NCBI RefSeq assembly: GCF_008634025.1
Contig: NZ_PDCM01000002.1
Span: 1,426,001-1,490,000 of the forward strand
Source of the DNA: Streptomyces albofaciens JCM 4342
GTDB taxonomy: Bacteria > Actinomycetota > Actinomycetes > Streptomycetales > Streptomycetaceae
DNA: 64,000 nucleotides
Reading direction: 5' to 3'
Shown piece after piece: positions 25,522-33,900 of the stretch (within the stretch, counting starts at the first letter, position 1; each line of letters starts with the position of its first letter). The position numbers were made by a program, and so were the translations under genes. The notes beneath the pieces are model-generated. The model was given only the letters and a program-made list of their open reading frames with translations. It was not told the origin of the DNA and ran no database searches.

Positions 25522-27051
25522 TCAGTGGGAGTACCGGGCGAGCTGGCGGGTCACCCGGTCCACGTAGTCGCGGGTGCGGGCGGGCACGCCGCCGGTGTCG
25601 AGGACGACGCGGCTGCTGGTGCGGTAGCCCGCCGCGATCAGCCCGGGCAGGTCGTCGCGCAGCCCGCCCGCCTTGAACTGCTGGGCGAGCCAGCACAGGT
25701 AGGAGCCCATGGAGGCGATGGCGTCGGGCGGCGACCAGTAGTCCGTGCGGCCGTCGTGGTCGCCGTCCACGGCCCAGGCGTGGAAGACCCGCGGGGTCCA
25801 CATCGCGATGCCGTACTCGTCCTTGCGCCGCGCACGCGGGTCGAAGCCGCTCTCCGTCTTGAGCATGGCCGCGATCAGAGCGGGCGTCACCTCCTGTTCC
25901 GCGCAGCGCTCGGCGGCCCGGGTGATGTACGGGCGCAGGGTGCGCGGTACGTCGGAGTCCTCCGGCAGCGCCCCGGCGATGGCCTCGGCCGGTGCCGAGG
26001 CGGAGGCCGGGGCGCGTGACGACGCACCGGCGGTCGCCGGGCCCGGCCGCCCGTCGGAGGTGAGCAGTGCTCCGGCGCCGGCCAGGGCGAGCAGCGCGGC
26101 ACCGGCGGCCAGCAGCGCCGGACGGCGTGCGGCACGGCGCCGTGCGCCGGGCGCGTCGCACAGCCGCCGTACCCGCCGGGACAGCTCCGCGGCGGTGTGC
26201 CGGGCCCGCGACGCGTGGTCGGCGAGCAGGCAGTCGGCGATCAACGCGCGCCATTCCGGCGACAGTTGTCCGTCCAGCCGCAGGGGCGCGCCGCCGTGCG
26301 CGTACGTCTGCGCGGCGAGGGCGCGGGCCCGCGCCGTACGGCCCGGGAAGGGGTGCCGGCCGCCGGTGAGCACCTGGTGGGCCAGCACGCCGTACGCCCA
26401 GATGTCGGCCGTGGGGCGCACCGTCGCACCGCGCTGCCCGGTGCGCTGCGACCACCACTCGGGCGGTACGTGGTCGAGCGATCCGAGCGGCGGCACGTAC
26501 GCGTGGCTGCCCTCCAGTTCGGCGGCGAGCCCGAAGTCGGCGAGCCACGCCGTGCCGTCCGGCGCGAGGAGGATGTTGGCCGGTTTCAGGTCCCCGTGCA
26601 CCCAGCCGCGCCCGTGGAGGTGGGCGAGCCCGTCGGCGATCTCCCGCAGGAGCCGCGGCCCGTCCGGCGGCGGGCCGCCGGACGGCTCGGCGAGCAGGTC
26701 CCGCAGGCTGCGCTCGGCCCGGTCCATGACGAGGGCGGTGAGCCCGTCCAGCCCGGGGTGGTCCGGGTCCTCGATCGTGAGCGCCGCATGGGTCCGTACG
26801 AGGTGCGGGTGGTCGGCCGCCAGGCTGAAGCGGGCCTCGCGGCGGACCAGTTCGTCCATCCAGGCGCGCTGGCCCGGCGCGAGCAGGTCGGTGCGCAGGA
26901 TCTTGACGGCGGCCGGGCGGCCGTCGGCGGTGTGCTCGGCGGCGTACACACTGCCCCAGCTGCCCGCGCCGATGGGCCCGGCCAGCCGCCAGTCGCCGAT
27001 CCGGTAGCCGGGCCGGACGCCGGGCGGCGGGGTGGCACTCGCTCCGTCCAT
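25522..27051 (-). CDS. Ser/Thr protein kinase fused to an extracellular lytic-transglycosylase-like domain
   Basis: A 509-residue fusion. Residues 18-285 are a Hanks-type kinase: glycine loop GAGSWGSVY, catalytic Lys in AAVKIL, catalytic loop WVHGDLKPANILL (HGD instead of HRD), DFG in LADFGLAAE, and PPEWW as the APE equivalent. A basic linker and single TM helix (about 308-328) lead to an extracytoplasmic SLT-like domain (about 365-500): AERCAEQEVTPALIAAMLKT, catalytic Glu in TESGFDP, GIAMWTPRVFHAWAVDGDHD, DYWSPPDAIASMGSYLCWLA. Kinases of this kind usually end in PASTA or beta-propeller sensors; a muralytic-type domain is unusual. It is followed on the minus strand by the SH3 gene and preceded by the FHA-like gene, 30 bp upstream. 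Confidence 0.88.
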   Translation of the reverse strand: MDGASATPPPGVRPGYRIGDWRLAGPIGAGSWGSVYAAEHTADGRPAAVKILRTDLLAPGQRAWMDELVRREARFSLAADHPHLVRTHAALTIEDPDHPGLDGLTALVMDRAERSLRDLLAEPSGGPPPDGPRLLREIADGLAHLHGRGWVHGDLKPANILLAPDGTAWLADFGLAAELEGSHAYVPPLGSLDHVPPEWWSQRTGQRGATVRPTADIWAYGVLAHQVLTGGRHPFPGRTARARALAAQTYAHGGAPLRLDGQLSPEWRALIADCLLADHASRARHTAAELSRRVRRLCDAPGARRRAARRPALLAAGAALLALAGAGALLTSDGRPGPATAGASSRAPASASAPAEAIAGALPEDSDVPRTLRPYITRAAERCAEQEVTPALIAAMLKTESGFDPRARRKDEYGIAMWTPRVFHAWAVDGDHDGRTDYWSPPDAIASMGSYLCWLAQQFKAGGLRDDLPGLIAAGYRTSSRVVLDTGGVPARTRDYVDRVTRQLARYSH

Positions 27052-27081
27052 CGCGCCGCGCTCCTCAGTCCGCTCCGCGCC

Positions 27082-27849
27082 TCACCGCCCGCCTCCGGGG
27101 GACAGCAGGGCGAGGTGTTCCTCGCGGATCAGGTCGAAGCGCAGCGCGAAGGCGACGAGTTCGTCGCGTTTGCCGCCGCCGCGGGCGTCCGGCCCCGCCG
27201 GGTCGCCGGCGCGCAGCCGCAGCTTCACCGAGGCCAGATAGTCGATGTGGTAGTTGACGGCGGAGCGGGTCAGCTCGCGGCAGGCCGCCAGCGGGCGGAG
27301 CCGCTCCAGCACCTCGCCGACGCCCGGCACCGCGCCACTGGAGGCATCGCGCAGGCGCGGCTCGCACAGGGCGAGGAGCACCAGGAAGTACTTCGAGGTC
27401 GGGTCGAGCGCGAAGGGGCTCGCCGTCGGCTCGCCCAGCCCGTCGTACGGTTCGCCGTCCAGGTAGGCGTGTTCCGGCGCGAACACCTTGAACGACGCCT
27501 CGCCCCGCGTCGCCGGCAGCAGCACCCGGGAGAATTCGAACGGCACCGGAGCCCCGAGCCGCCCCGGCGCGACCTTGATGTGCTCCCCCGCGCCCTCCAT
27601 GTTCTCCACGACGCAGGTCACCGTGCGGCTGAAATTGGACAGCCGCCAGTAGTCCTCCGCGGCGGTGAGCTGCCCCGCCAGCCGCGAGACGCCCGGATCG
27701 GACAGCGGCACGGCCACCGGCGCACCCGGCGCGCCGCGCCCGAAGTCCGCGGTGTCCCCGGGCCCCAGCCGCAACAGCCGCGGCCCACCACGCCCTTCGC
27801 CCGGTCCCGGGCCCTCTCCTTCGGGCAGCTGCACGATCACGGTGTCCAT
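27082..27849 (-). CDS. FHA-like regulatory protein with winged-helix-like C-terminus
   Basis: A 255-residue cytoplasmic protein. Residues 20-115 resemble a forkhead-associated fold: LLRLGPGDTADFGRG (GR turn), VPLSDPGVSRLAGQLTAAED (SR strand; the usual His of SxxH is replaced by Ala), then YWRLSNFSRTVTCVVENMEG. The C-terminal half has helices ending in CRELTRSAVNYHIDYLASVK, which looks like a winged-helix or HTH element. It lies directly upstream of the membrane kinase, 30 bp apart, so it is the probable substrate or signalling partner. FHA domains bind phosphothreonine. Whether this degenerate one does is uncertain. Confidence 0.68.
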   Translation of the reverse strand: MDTVIVQLPEGEGPGPGEGRGGPRLLRLGPGDTADFGRGAPGAPVAVPLSDPGVSRLAGQLTAAEDYWRLSNFSRTVTCVVENMEGAGEHIKVAPGRLGAPVPFEFSRVLLPATRGEASFKVFAPEHAYLDGEPYDGLGEPTASPFALDPTSKYFLVLLALCEPRLRDASSGAVPGVGEVLERLRPLAACRELTRSAVNYHIDYLASVKLRLRAGDPAGPDARGGGKRDELVAFALRFDLIREEHLALLSPGGGR

Positions 27850-28094
27850 GGCTCTTCCCCCGTTCCTGCCGTTCCCGCACCGGCACGTCCACCCGTACCA
27901 CGCGCCGCCCCGGCATCCGGCTTTCGCAGGGCGGTGGTTCCGGCCGTTCCCGGGCGGTGCGGGCGGGGGCTCCCGCACCCGGCGGTCCGGACCGGACCTG
28001 ACGCCACGCCGGATGCTCTGCCGCAGGTCAGCGGCGGTCCCGAGGGTGGGATAGGTTCGTTCGAACAGTGCGGATCACCCAGGAGGTTGCACGT

Positions 28095-28400
28095 ATGCCC
28101 ATCGTCGTCGCCACGATCAGGACGAAGCCCGGCGAGCTGGAGACGGCGCTCGGCGTCTTCCGGTCGCACGCGCCCGCCGTCCACCAGGAGGACGGCTGCC
28201 TGCTGTACGCGGTGCACGCGGGCGAGGACCGGGTGGTGGTCGTGGAGAACTGGGCGGATCAGGCCGCGCTGGACGCCCACTCCCGGGGAGCGGCGCTCGC
28301 GGAGATCGCGAACGGGGTGAGCGGGCTGCTCGCCGCGCCGATGGATGTCGCCGTGCTGGACGCGGTGCCGATGGGCGACCCGGGCAAATCCACCCTTTGA
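28095..28400 (+). CDS. Antibiotic biosynthesis monooxygenase (ABM) domain protein
   Basis: A 101-residue dimeric alpha/beta-barrel protein of the ABM/YgiN type: IVVATIRTKPGELETALGVF, the signature HQEDGCLLYAVHAGEDRVVV, VENWADQAALDAHSRG and a final helix. Such enzymes oxidise quinols, polycyclic aromatics or heme-like substrates without cofactors, or act as quinol monooxygenases. The ATG at 28095 follows CAGGAGGTTGCACGT. It is separated from the downstream acyl-CoA ligase by over 400 bp, so it is a single gene. Confidence 0.86.
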   Translation: MPIVVATIRTKPGELETALGVFRSHAPAVHQEDGCLLYAVHAGEDRVVVVENWADQAALDAHSRGAALAEIANGVSGLLAAPMDVAVLDAVPMGDPGKSTL

Positions 28401-28747
28401 GCACAGTCGGCGCGACCGCATCGGCAAAAGGCAGGCAAACTCTCCGTCAATTCCCCGCCATGGGAAACCCGCCATTTCGGACGATGCGTAATTTCCGCAC
28501 GTGGCCGCCGCCCCGGAATATCCGGCGGCGGCCGCGCGTATACCTTCCCGGCGGCCCCCCACCCCGTTAACCGGCCATTCTCACGAGCCGTCGAGGGGCA
28601 CCCGGCGGCGGCCTGACCTGCCGCTTCCCGCGCCTGAATCGCGGGCGCGCGCGGGCGTCGCACGCGCGGACGCCCGCCTCGGCCCGTGATTGTTGGCCAG
28701 ATATCCCCGCCTCGGTAAAAGGCCCGCCAACGCGCGTTCGCGTCAAC

Positions 28748-28777
28748 TTGGAACCCTTGATCGACGACCGTTAGCAT
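28748..28777 (+). promoter_or_regulatory. Candidate promoter of the acyl-CoA ligase operon
   Basis: TTGGAA (28748-28753) and TAGCAT (28772-28777) are separated by 18 bp, a good match to a vegetative Streptomyces promoter. The implied start site near 28784 puts a hairpin at the very beginning of the transcript. Confidence 0.5.
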
Positions 28778-28789
28778 GGAAATGGTTGT

Positions 28790-28820
28790 CCGGGGCAACT
28801 AACTAGCCGTCATGCCCCGG
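28790..28820 (+). promoter_or_regulatory. 5'-leader stem-loop directly before the ribosome site
   Basis: CCGGGGCA (28790-28797) pairs with TGCCCCGG (28813-28820) over a 15-nt AU-rich loop (contains ACTAACTAG). The Shine-Dalgarno TAGGAGG follows at 28825. It could stabilise the mRNA, act as an operator dyad, or be a small regulatory leader. Confidence 0.45.
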
Positions 28821-28839
28821 GATCTAGGAGGAATCACCT

Positions 28840-30408
28840 ATGCCCGACACCGCGCACGACTTCCGCACCTACGTGGAGGAGAACCTCGACGCGCTGGGGG
28901 CCGACCCCGAGCGCGTGGCGCTGGTGCACCAAGGGCGACGCGTCACCGCGGGTGAGTTCCGCGCCCTCGTCCACCGCATGGCCCGCGCGATGCGGGGACA
29001 GGGCATCGACCGCGGCCGGACCGTCACACTGCTCAGCGGCAACCTGCCCGAGACCCTCGCCGCCCGCTACGCCGCCAACCTCATCGGCTGCCGGGTCAAC
29101 CACCTCTACAACAAGCTCTCGGCCGACGTGCAGGCCACCATCGTCAAGGACGTGGAGACCGCCGCGCTGATCGTCGACCCCCGGTTCGACGACCGCGCCG
29201 CCGAACTGACCGCGCTGGCCCCGGTGGCGACCGTGCTGACCCTGGGTCCCGCGAAGAGCGGCACCGACCTGCTGGAACTGGCGTCCGCCGAGAGCGACGA
29301 GCCGGTCCCGAGCGGCGCCCGCCCCGACGACATCTGCACCATCCGCCACACCGGCGGCACCACCGGCCACCCCAAGGGCATCTGCACCACCTACGGGCAG
29401 GTGCGCACCTTCGTCGACGACGAGGACCCGGGCGACGCCAAGGTGCTCTGGGAGCGCCCCGCCGACCAGGAGCGGACCCGGCTGCTGGTGTGCACCACGC
29501 TGGCGCACGCGGCCGGCATGATGGCCGACGTCACGCTGCGCGAGCACGGGCTCGTGGTGCTCCTGGAGGACTTCGACCCGGCCGAGGTGCTGGCGACGAT
29601 CGAGCGGGAGCGGATCACCCACCTGTTCCTGCTGCCGCCGCTGCTCTACCAGCTCACCGACCACCCGGACGCGGCCACCACCGACACCTCCAGCCTGCGC
29701 TGCCTGACCTACGGCGGCTGCCAGTCCTCGCCCGCCCGCATCGCCGACGCGGTCCGGCGCTTCGGCCCCGTGCTGGTGCAGTTCTACGGGCAGAACGAGG
29801 CCGGCGGGATCAGCGTGCTGCCCGCCGGGGACCACGACCCGGACAACCTGGAGCGGCTGCGCTCGGCCGGCCGGATCCTGCCCAACGTCGAGGTCGCGGT
29901 GCGCGACGAGAACGGCCGCGACCTGCCGCGCGGTGAGCACGGCGAGATCTGCGTCCGTTCGGCGAGCATCATGCAGGGCTACTGGAAGCAGCCCGAGCTG
30001 ACCGCCGAGGTGCTGCGCGACGGCTGGCTGCACACCGGCGACATCGGCTTCCTGGACGACGACGACTACCTGACCATCGTCGACCGCATCAAGGACATGA
30101 TCGTCGTGGTGGGCGGCCATGTGTACACCACCGAGCTGGAGGACCTGCTCAACTCGCACCCGGACGTCCTGCAGAGCGCCGTCTTCGGTGTGCGGGACGA
30201 GGACCGGATGGAGCAGGTGTACGCGGCCGTGGTGCGCGCCCCCGGCGCGGACGTCGACGCGGACCAGCTGCGCGCGATGGTGCGCGAGGCGCGCGGCGCG
30301 ATGTACGAGCCGGCCCACATCGAGTTCGTCGAGCAGCTGCCGCTGACGGACGCCGGCAAGCCGGACAAGAAGCAGCTGCGCGCGATGGCCACCCGTACGG
30401 CCGTCTGA
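28840..30408 (+). CDS. Fatty-acid/aryl-CoA ligase (AMP-binding, ANL superfamily)
   Basis: A 522-residue adenylate-forming ligase. The ATP-binding P-loop reads HTGGTTGHPKG (the usual first Ser/Thr is His). Other core motifs are YGGCQSSPARIADA, YGQNEAGG for the Tyr/Glu adenine site, GWLHTGDIGFLDDDDYLTIV and DRIKDMIVVVGG with the hinge and C-terminal Lys in DAGKPDKKQ. It activates a carboxylic acid as its CoA thioester. The strong ribosome site TAGGAGG and dedicated promoter suggest good expression. It is followed by an ALDH and an APC permease on the same strand but ends in its own terminator hairpin, so coexpression is only likely. Confidence 0.9.
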   Translation: MPDTAHDFRTYVEENLDALGADPERVALVHQGRRVTAGEFRALVHRMARAMRGQGIDRGRTVTLLSGNLPETLAARYAANLIGCRVNHLYNKLSADVQATIVKDVETAALIVDPRFDDRAAELTALAPVATVLTLGPAKSGTDLLELASAESDEPVPSGARPDDICTIRHTGGTTGHPKGICTTYGQVRTFVDDEDPGDAKVLWERPADQERTRLLVCTTLAHAAGMMADVTLREHGLVVLLEDFDPAEVLATIERERITHLFLLPPLLYQLTDHPDAATTDTSSLRCLTYGGCQSSPARIADAVRRFGPVLVQFYGQNEAGGISVLPAGDHDPDNLERLRSAGRILPNVEVAVRDENGRDLPRGEHGEICVRSASIMQGYWKQPELTAEVLRDGWLHTGDIGFLDDDDYLTIVDRIKDMIVVVGGHVYTTELEDLLNSHPDVLQSAVFGVRDEDRMEQVYAAVVRAPGADVDADQLRAMVREARGAMYEPAHIEFVEQLPLTDAGKPDKKQLRAMATRTAV

Positions 30409-30426
30409 CACCCACGGAGCACACCC

Positions 30427-30460
30427 GGACCGGCCCGCGCCTCACCGCGCGGGCCGGTCC
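30427..30460 (+). terminator. Terminator after the acyl-CoA ligase
   Basis: A perfect 14-bp stem: GGACCGGCCCGCGC (30427-30440) with GCGCGGGCCGGTCC (30447-30460), 6-nt loop, 18 bp after the stop codon. Confidence 0.82.
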
Positions 30461-30625
30461 GCCGTCTGCGGCAGGGCTGCCCGTACGCAGGACGGACCGG
30501 GCGGCCACCCGGAGCAGCGCGCCGTGCGAGCCCACCCCGCCCCGCCTACGCTCGGTACGGTCACCGTCACCAGGGGCAGTCCGGCCGGGCCGCCCGTCCA
30601 CGAGCACAGGCACGGAGGCTCGCCC

Positions 30626-32095
30626 ATGCCGGAGCTGTTCATCGGGGGTCAGTGGACCGCCGCGGCCGACGGGGAGGTGCGCGAGATCCGCTGCCCGGCG
30701 GACGGCACGCTGGTCGCCACCGTCGACGAGGCGGGCGCCGCCGACGCGGCCGCCGCCGTCACCGCGGCCCGCGCGGCGTTCGACGACGGGCCGTGGCCGC
30801 GCACCCCGGCCGCGGAGCGCGGGCGGCTGCTGCTGCGCGTCGCCGGTCTGCTGGAGCGCGACAAGGACACGTACGCGCGGGCCGAGTCGCTGGACACCGG
30901 CAAGCGGTTCGTGGAGAGCCGGTACGACATGGACGACATCGCCAACTGCTTCCGCTACTTCGGCGATCTCGTGGCGTCCGGCAACGACGGGCGGGTGGTG
31001 GACACCGGGCAGCCGGAGGTGGACAGCCGGGTGGTGTACGAGCCGGTCGGCGTCTGCTCGCTGATCACGCCGTGGAACTATCCGCTGCTGCAGACGGCGT
31101 GGAAGGTGGCCCCGGCCGTCGGCGCGGGCGACACGTTCGTCCTCAAGCCCAGTGAACTGACCCCGCACACCGCGATCCTGCTGATGCGGACGCTGGCCGA
31201 GGCGGGGCTGCCGGACGGGGTGGCCAACCTGGTGCTGGGCGCGGGCGGCGCGGTCGGCGCGCCGCTGACCACCGACGAGCGGGTGGACCTGGTGTCCTTC
31301 ACGGGCGGGCTGGTCACCGGGCGGCGCATCATGGCGGCCGCCGCGCCCACCGTGAAGAAGATCGCGCTGGAGCTGGGCGGCAAGAACCCCAACCTCGTCT
31401 TCGCCGACACCGACTTCGACACCGCCGTCGACTACGCGCTGATGGCGGTGTTCCTGCACTCCGGGCAGGTCTGCTCGGCGGGCGCGCGGCTGCTGGTGGA
31501 CGACGAGCTGCACGACGACTTCGTGGACGAGATCGTGCGCCGGGCGCGGGCGATCCGGCTGGGCGGGCCGTTCGACGAGGACGCGCGCAGCGGACCGCTG
31601 ATCTCCGCGGAGCACCGCGACAAGGTGGAGAAGTACGTGGCGGCGGGGCTGGCCGAGGGCGCGGTGTTGCGCTGCGGCGGCGAGCGCCCGGACGCCCCCC
31701 GGCTGCGGGACGGCTTCTTCTATCTGCCGACCGTGCTGGACGAGTGCTCCCCCGGCATGTCCGTCATCCGTGACGAATCGTTCGGTCCGGTGCTGACCGT
31801 GGAGCGGTTCCGTACCGAGGAGGAGGCGGTGGCGCTCGCCAACGACACCGTCTACGGGCTGGCCGCGGGGGTGTGGACGCAGAACGCGGAGCGTGCGCAC
31901 CGGGTGGCCGCCCGGCTGCGGGCCGGCACCGTATGGATCAACGACTTCCACCCGTACGTCCCGCAGGCCGAGTGGGGCGGCATGAAGCAGTCCGGCGTCG
32001 GGCGCGAGCTGGGCCCGGCCGGGCTCGGGGAGTACCAGGAGGCCAAGCACATCTGGCGCAACACCGCGCCCCGGCCGCAGCGGTGGTTCGAGTGA
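30626..32095 (+). CDS. Aldehyde dehydrogenase (betaine/aminoaldehyde-type)
   Basis: A 489-residue NAD(P)-dependent ALDH beginning MPELFIGGQWTAAADG. Catalytic residues are visible: the Asn site in VITPWNYPLLQTAWKVAPAV-like context (LITPWNYPLL), Glu249 in LELGGKNPN and nucleophile Cys283 in SGQVCSAGAR. The C-terminal DESFGPVLTVERF and WINDFHPYVPQAEWGGMKQS are typical for betaine and gamma-aminobutyraldehyde dehydrogenases. The permease gene starts within its stop codon, indicating linked uptake and oxidation of one substrate such as an amine-derived aldehyde; the substrate is not known. The ATG follows CACGGAGG. Confidence 0.9.
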   Translation: MPELFIGGQWTAAADGEVREIRCPADGTLVATVDEAGAADAAAAVTAARAAFDDGPWPRTPAAERGRLLLRVAGLLERDKDTYARAESLDTGKRFVESRYDMDDIANCFRYFGDLVASGNDGRVVDTGQPEVDSRVVYEPVGVCSLITPWNYPLLQTAWKVAPAVGAGDTFVLKPSELTPHTAILLMRTLAEAGLPDGVANLVLGAGGAVGAPLTTDERVDLVSFTGGLVTGRRIMAAAAPTVKKIALELGGKNPNLVFADTDFDTAVDYALMAVFLHSGQVCSAGARLLVDDELHDDFVDEIVRRARAIRLGGPFDEDARSGPLISAEHRDKVEKYVAAGLAEGAVLRCGGERPDAPRLRDGFFYLPTVLDECSPGMSVIRDESFGPVLTVERFRTEEEAVALANDTVYGLAAGVWTQNAERAHRVAARLRAGTVWINDFHPYVPQAEWGGMKQSGVGRELGPAGLGEYQEAKHIWRNTAPRPQRWFE

Positions 32096-33729
32096 GCGGC
32101 GCCGGACCCGCGGCGGGCGGGACGGCGGACGGCGGCGGGCAGGGCGACGGCGCGGACACCGCGCCCGCCGAGGAGGAGACCGATACCTCCAGCGACGACG
32201 AGTCGCTCGCCGAACTCGGCTACAAGCCCGAACTCAAACGCACCCTCGGCAACTTCCACACCTTCGCGGCCGGCATCAGCTACATCTCGATCCTCACCGG
32301 CACCTTCCAGCTCTTCTACTTCGGCGTCAACCACGGCGGGCCCGCCTACTGGTGGTCCTGGCCGATGGTCTTCTGCGGCCAGCTGATGGTGGCCCTGTGC
32401 TTCTGCGAGATGGCCGCCCGCTACCCGGTGGCCGGCTCGGTCTACAACTGGTCGAAGCAGCTCGGCGGACCGCACGTGGGCTGGCTCGGCGGCTGGATGA
32501 TGATGACCGCGACCATGGTCTCGCTGGCCGCGGTGGCGCTCGCCTACCAGGTCACGCTGCCGCAGATCTCCTCGTTCTTCCAGTTCGTCGGCGACGGCAG
32601 CGGCCGTACCGACCAGGCCGCCAACGCGGTGCTGCTCGGCGCCGCCCTCGTGGTGTTCACCACGCTGGTCAACGCGTTCGGGGTCAAGCTGATGGCGCAG
32701 ATCAACTCGGCCGGGGTGGCCATCGAGCTGATCGCGGCCCTCGCGCTGATCGTGCTGCTGGCCGCGCACATCACCCGGGGCCCGGGCGCGGTGACCGAGA
32801 CCTACGCGCTGGGCCGGGGCGAGTCGCTGGGCTACCTCGGCGCGTTCCTCACCGCCTCCCTCGCCTCCGCGTACGTCATGTACGGCTTCGACACGGCGTC
32901 CTCGCTCGGCGAGGAGTCCAAGGACCCCGGCCGCAACGCGCCGCGCGCCATCCTGCGCGCCCTGTTCGCCTCGTTCCTCATCGGCGGGCTGATCCTGCTG
33001 TTCGCGCTGCTGGCCACGCCCGACCTGCACGACAAGCGGCTGGCCGTGGACGGCCTCCAGTACGTCGTGCTGAGCGCGCTCGGCACCACCATCGGCGACA
33101 TCATGCTGTGGTGCGTGGTCATCGCGATCACGGTGTGCGCGCTCGCCGTGCACACCGCCGGCATCCGGCTGGCGTTCGCCATGGCCCGGGACACCAACCT
33201 GCCGGCCGCCTCGCTGCTCGCCCGGGTCAGCCCGCGCTTCCAGACGCCGGTCGCGCCCGCGGTGATCATCGGGTGCATCGCGGTCTGCATCCTGCTGGTC
33301 AACGTCAACCAGCCGCAGATCTTCTCCGTGATCACCAGCATCGCCATCATCATGATCTACGTGGCGTATCTGATGGTCACCGTGCCGATGCTGGTGCGGC
33401 GGCTGCGCGGCCGGTGGGAACCGGCCAAGGGCAAGTTCTCGCTGGGCCGCCTGGGCCTGCCGGTGAACATCCTCGCCGTGCTGTGGGGCACCGCGATGGC
33501 CACCAACCTGGCCTGGCCGCGCGCCGAGGTCTACAACGCGAACGGCCCCCAGCACTGGTACCTGCGCTGGGGCGCGTTCCTCTTCGTCGGCATCGTCGCC
33601 GTCGGCGGCTTCACGTACTACTGGTTCGTCCAGCGCAAGCGCACCTGCGTCCTGGCGGGCCACGCGGCCGAGGCCCCGGCGGAGGAGCCGGACGCGGCCG
33701 AGGGGTCGGGCGCTCCGACCTCGTCCTGA
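32092..33729 (+). CDS. APC-superfamily amino acid/GABA-type permease
   Basis: A 545-residue transporter with an acidic N-terminal tail of about 55 residues (EEETDTSSDDESLAELGY) and then about 12 TM helices, the first in FAAGISYISILTGTFQLFYF. Family motifs include the TM1-TM2 region GPAYWWSWPMVFCGQLMVAL, RYPVAGSVYNWSKQLGG, and the TM6-8 region YGFDTASSLGEESKDPGRNA. This resembles fungal/bacterial choline-GABA (BAT1/UGA4) permeases. It is coupled to the ALDH by a GTGA overlap (32092-32095). Substrate likely an amino acid, GABA or amine. Followed by a hairpin. Confidence 0.9.
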   Translation: MSGAGPAAGGTADGGGQGDGADTAPAEEETDTSSDDESLAELGYKPELKRTLGNFHTFAAGISYISILTGTFQLFYFGVNHGGPAYWWSWPMVFCGQLMVALCFCEMAARYPVAGSVYNWSKQLGGPHVGWLGGWMMMTATMVSLAAVALAYQVTLPQISSFFQFVGDGSGRTDQAANAVLLGAALVVFTTLVNAFGVKLMAQINSAGVAIELIAALALIVLLAAHITRGPGAVTETYALGRGESLGYLGAFLTASLASAYVMYGFDTASSLGEESKDPGRNAPRAILRALFASFLIGGLILLFALLATPDLHDKRLAVDGLQYVVLSALGTTIGDIMLWCVVIAITVCALAVHTAGIRLAFAMARDTNLPAASLLARVSPRFQTPVAPAVIIGCIAVCILLVNVNQPQIFSVITSIAIIMIYVAYLMVTVPMLVRRLRGRWEPAKGKFSLGRLGLPVNILAVLWGTAMATNLAWPRAEVYNANGPQHWYLRWGAFLFVGIVAVGGFTYYWFVQRKRTCVLAGHAAEAPAEEPDAAEGSGAPTSS

Positions 33730-33736
33730 TCACCGG

Positions 33737-33765
33737 CCCCGGCGACGCCCCTGTCGCCGCCGGGG
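33737..33765 (+). terminator. Hairpin after the permease
   Basis: CCCCGGCGAC (33737-33746) pairs with GTCGCCGCCGGGG (33753-33765), with one bulged base, a few bases after the permease stop. It ends the ALDH-permease transcript. Confidence 0.68.
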
Positions 33766-33794
33766 CGGAATCCCCGCACGCGCCGCGGCTGAGG

Positions 33795-33878
33795 TCCGAG
33801 TGCCTCGCGTCGCTCTGCGGCGCCCTCGTCCGGGATCCGGACGGGAACACCATCGAGGCCGTCCGTCATACGCCGTAG
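33795..33878 (+). pseudogene. C-terminal remnant of a VOC-family gene
   Basis: The frame ending at TAG 33876-33878 reads CLASLCGALVRDPDGNTIEA then VRHTP. This is the signature ending of VOC/glyoxalase proteins (xFVxDPDGNNIEAVxHxP). The rest of the gene is gone: upstream in the same frame lies the permease terminator. A strong hairpin 22 bp later (33901-33932) looks like the lost gene's own terminator. I read it as a decayed fragment left by a deletion; no start codon is available. Confidence 0.5.
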
Positions 33879-33900
33879 CCGGCCGCGCCGACAGCACCCC

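Larger units (their letters stand above)
28401..28839 (+). other. Long intergenic region before the acyl-CoA ligase
   Basis: 439 bp without a credible gene. It holds a hairpin (GCGGGCGTC 28651-28659 with GACGCCCGC 28669-28677), a promoter-like pair (28748-28777) and a leader stem-loop (28790-28820). The stretch from 28680 to 28840 is noticeably more AT-rich than its surroundings. Confidence 0.5.

Noticed and set aside
28501..28689. Short plus-strand frame in the long gap before the acyl-CoA ligase.
   Set aside because: Pro/Arg/Ala-rich with no ribosome site or family pattern; it overlaps a hairpin and has an unrelated antisense frame of equal quality.
30626..32095. Pairing the ALDH with the GMC oxidoreductase as a glycine-betaine pathway.
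   Set aside because: They are 21 kb apart, with separate promoters, and the ALDH is coupled to a permease instead.
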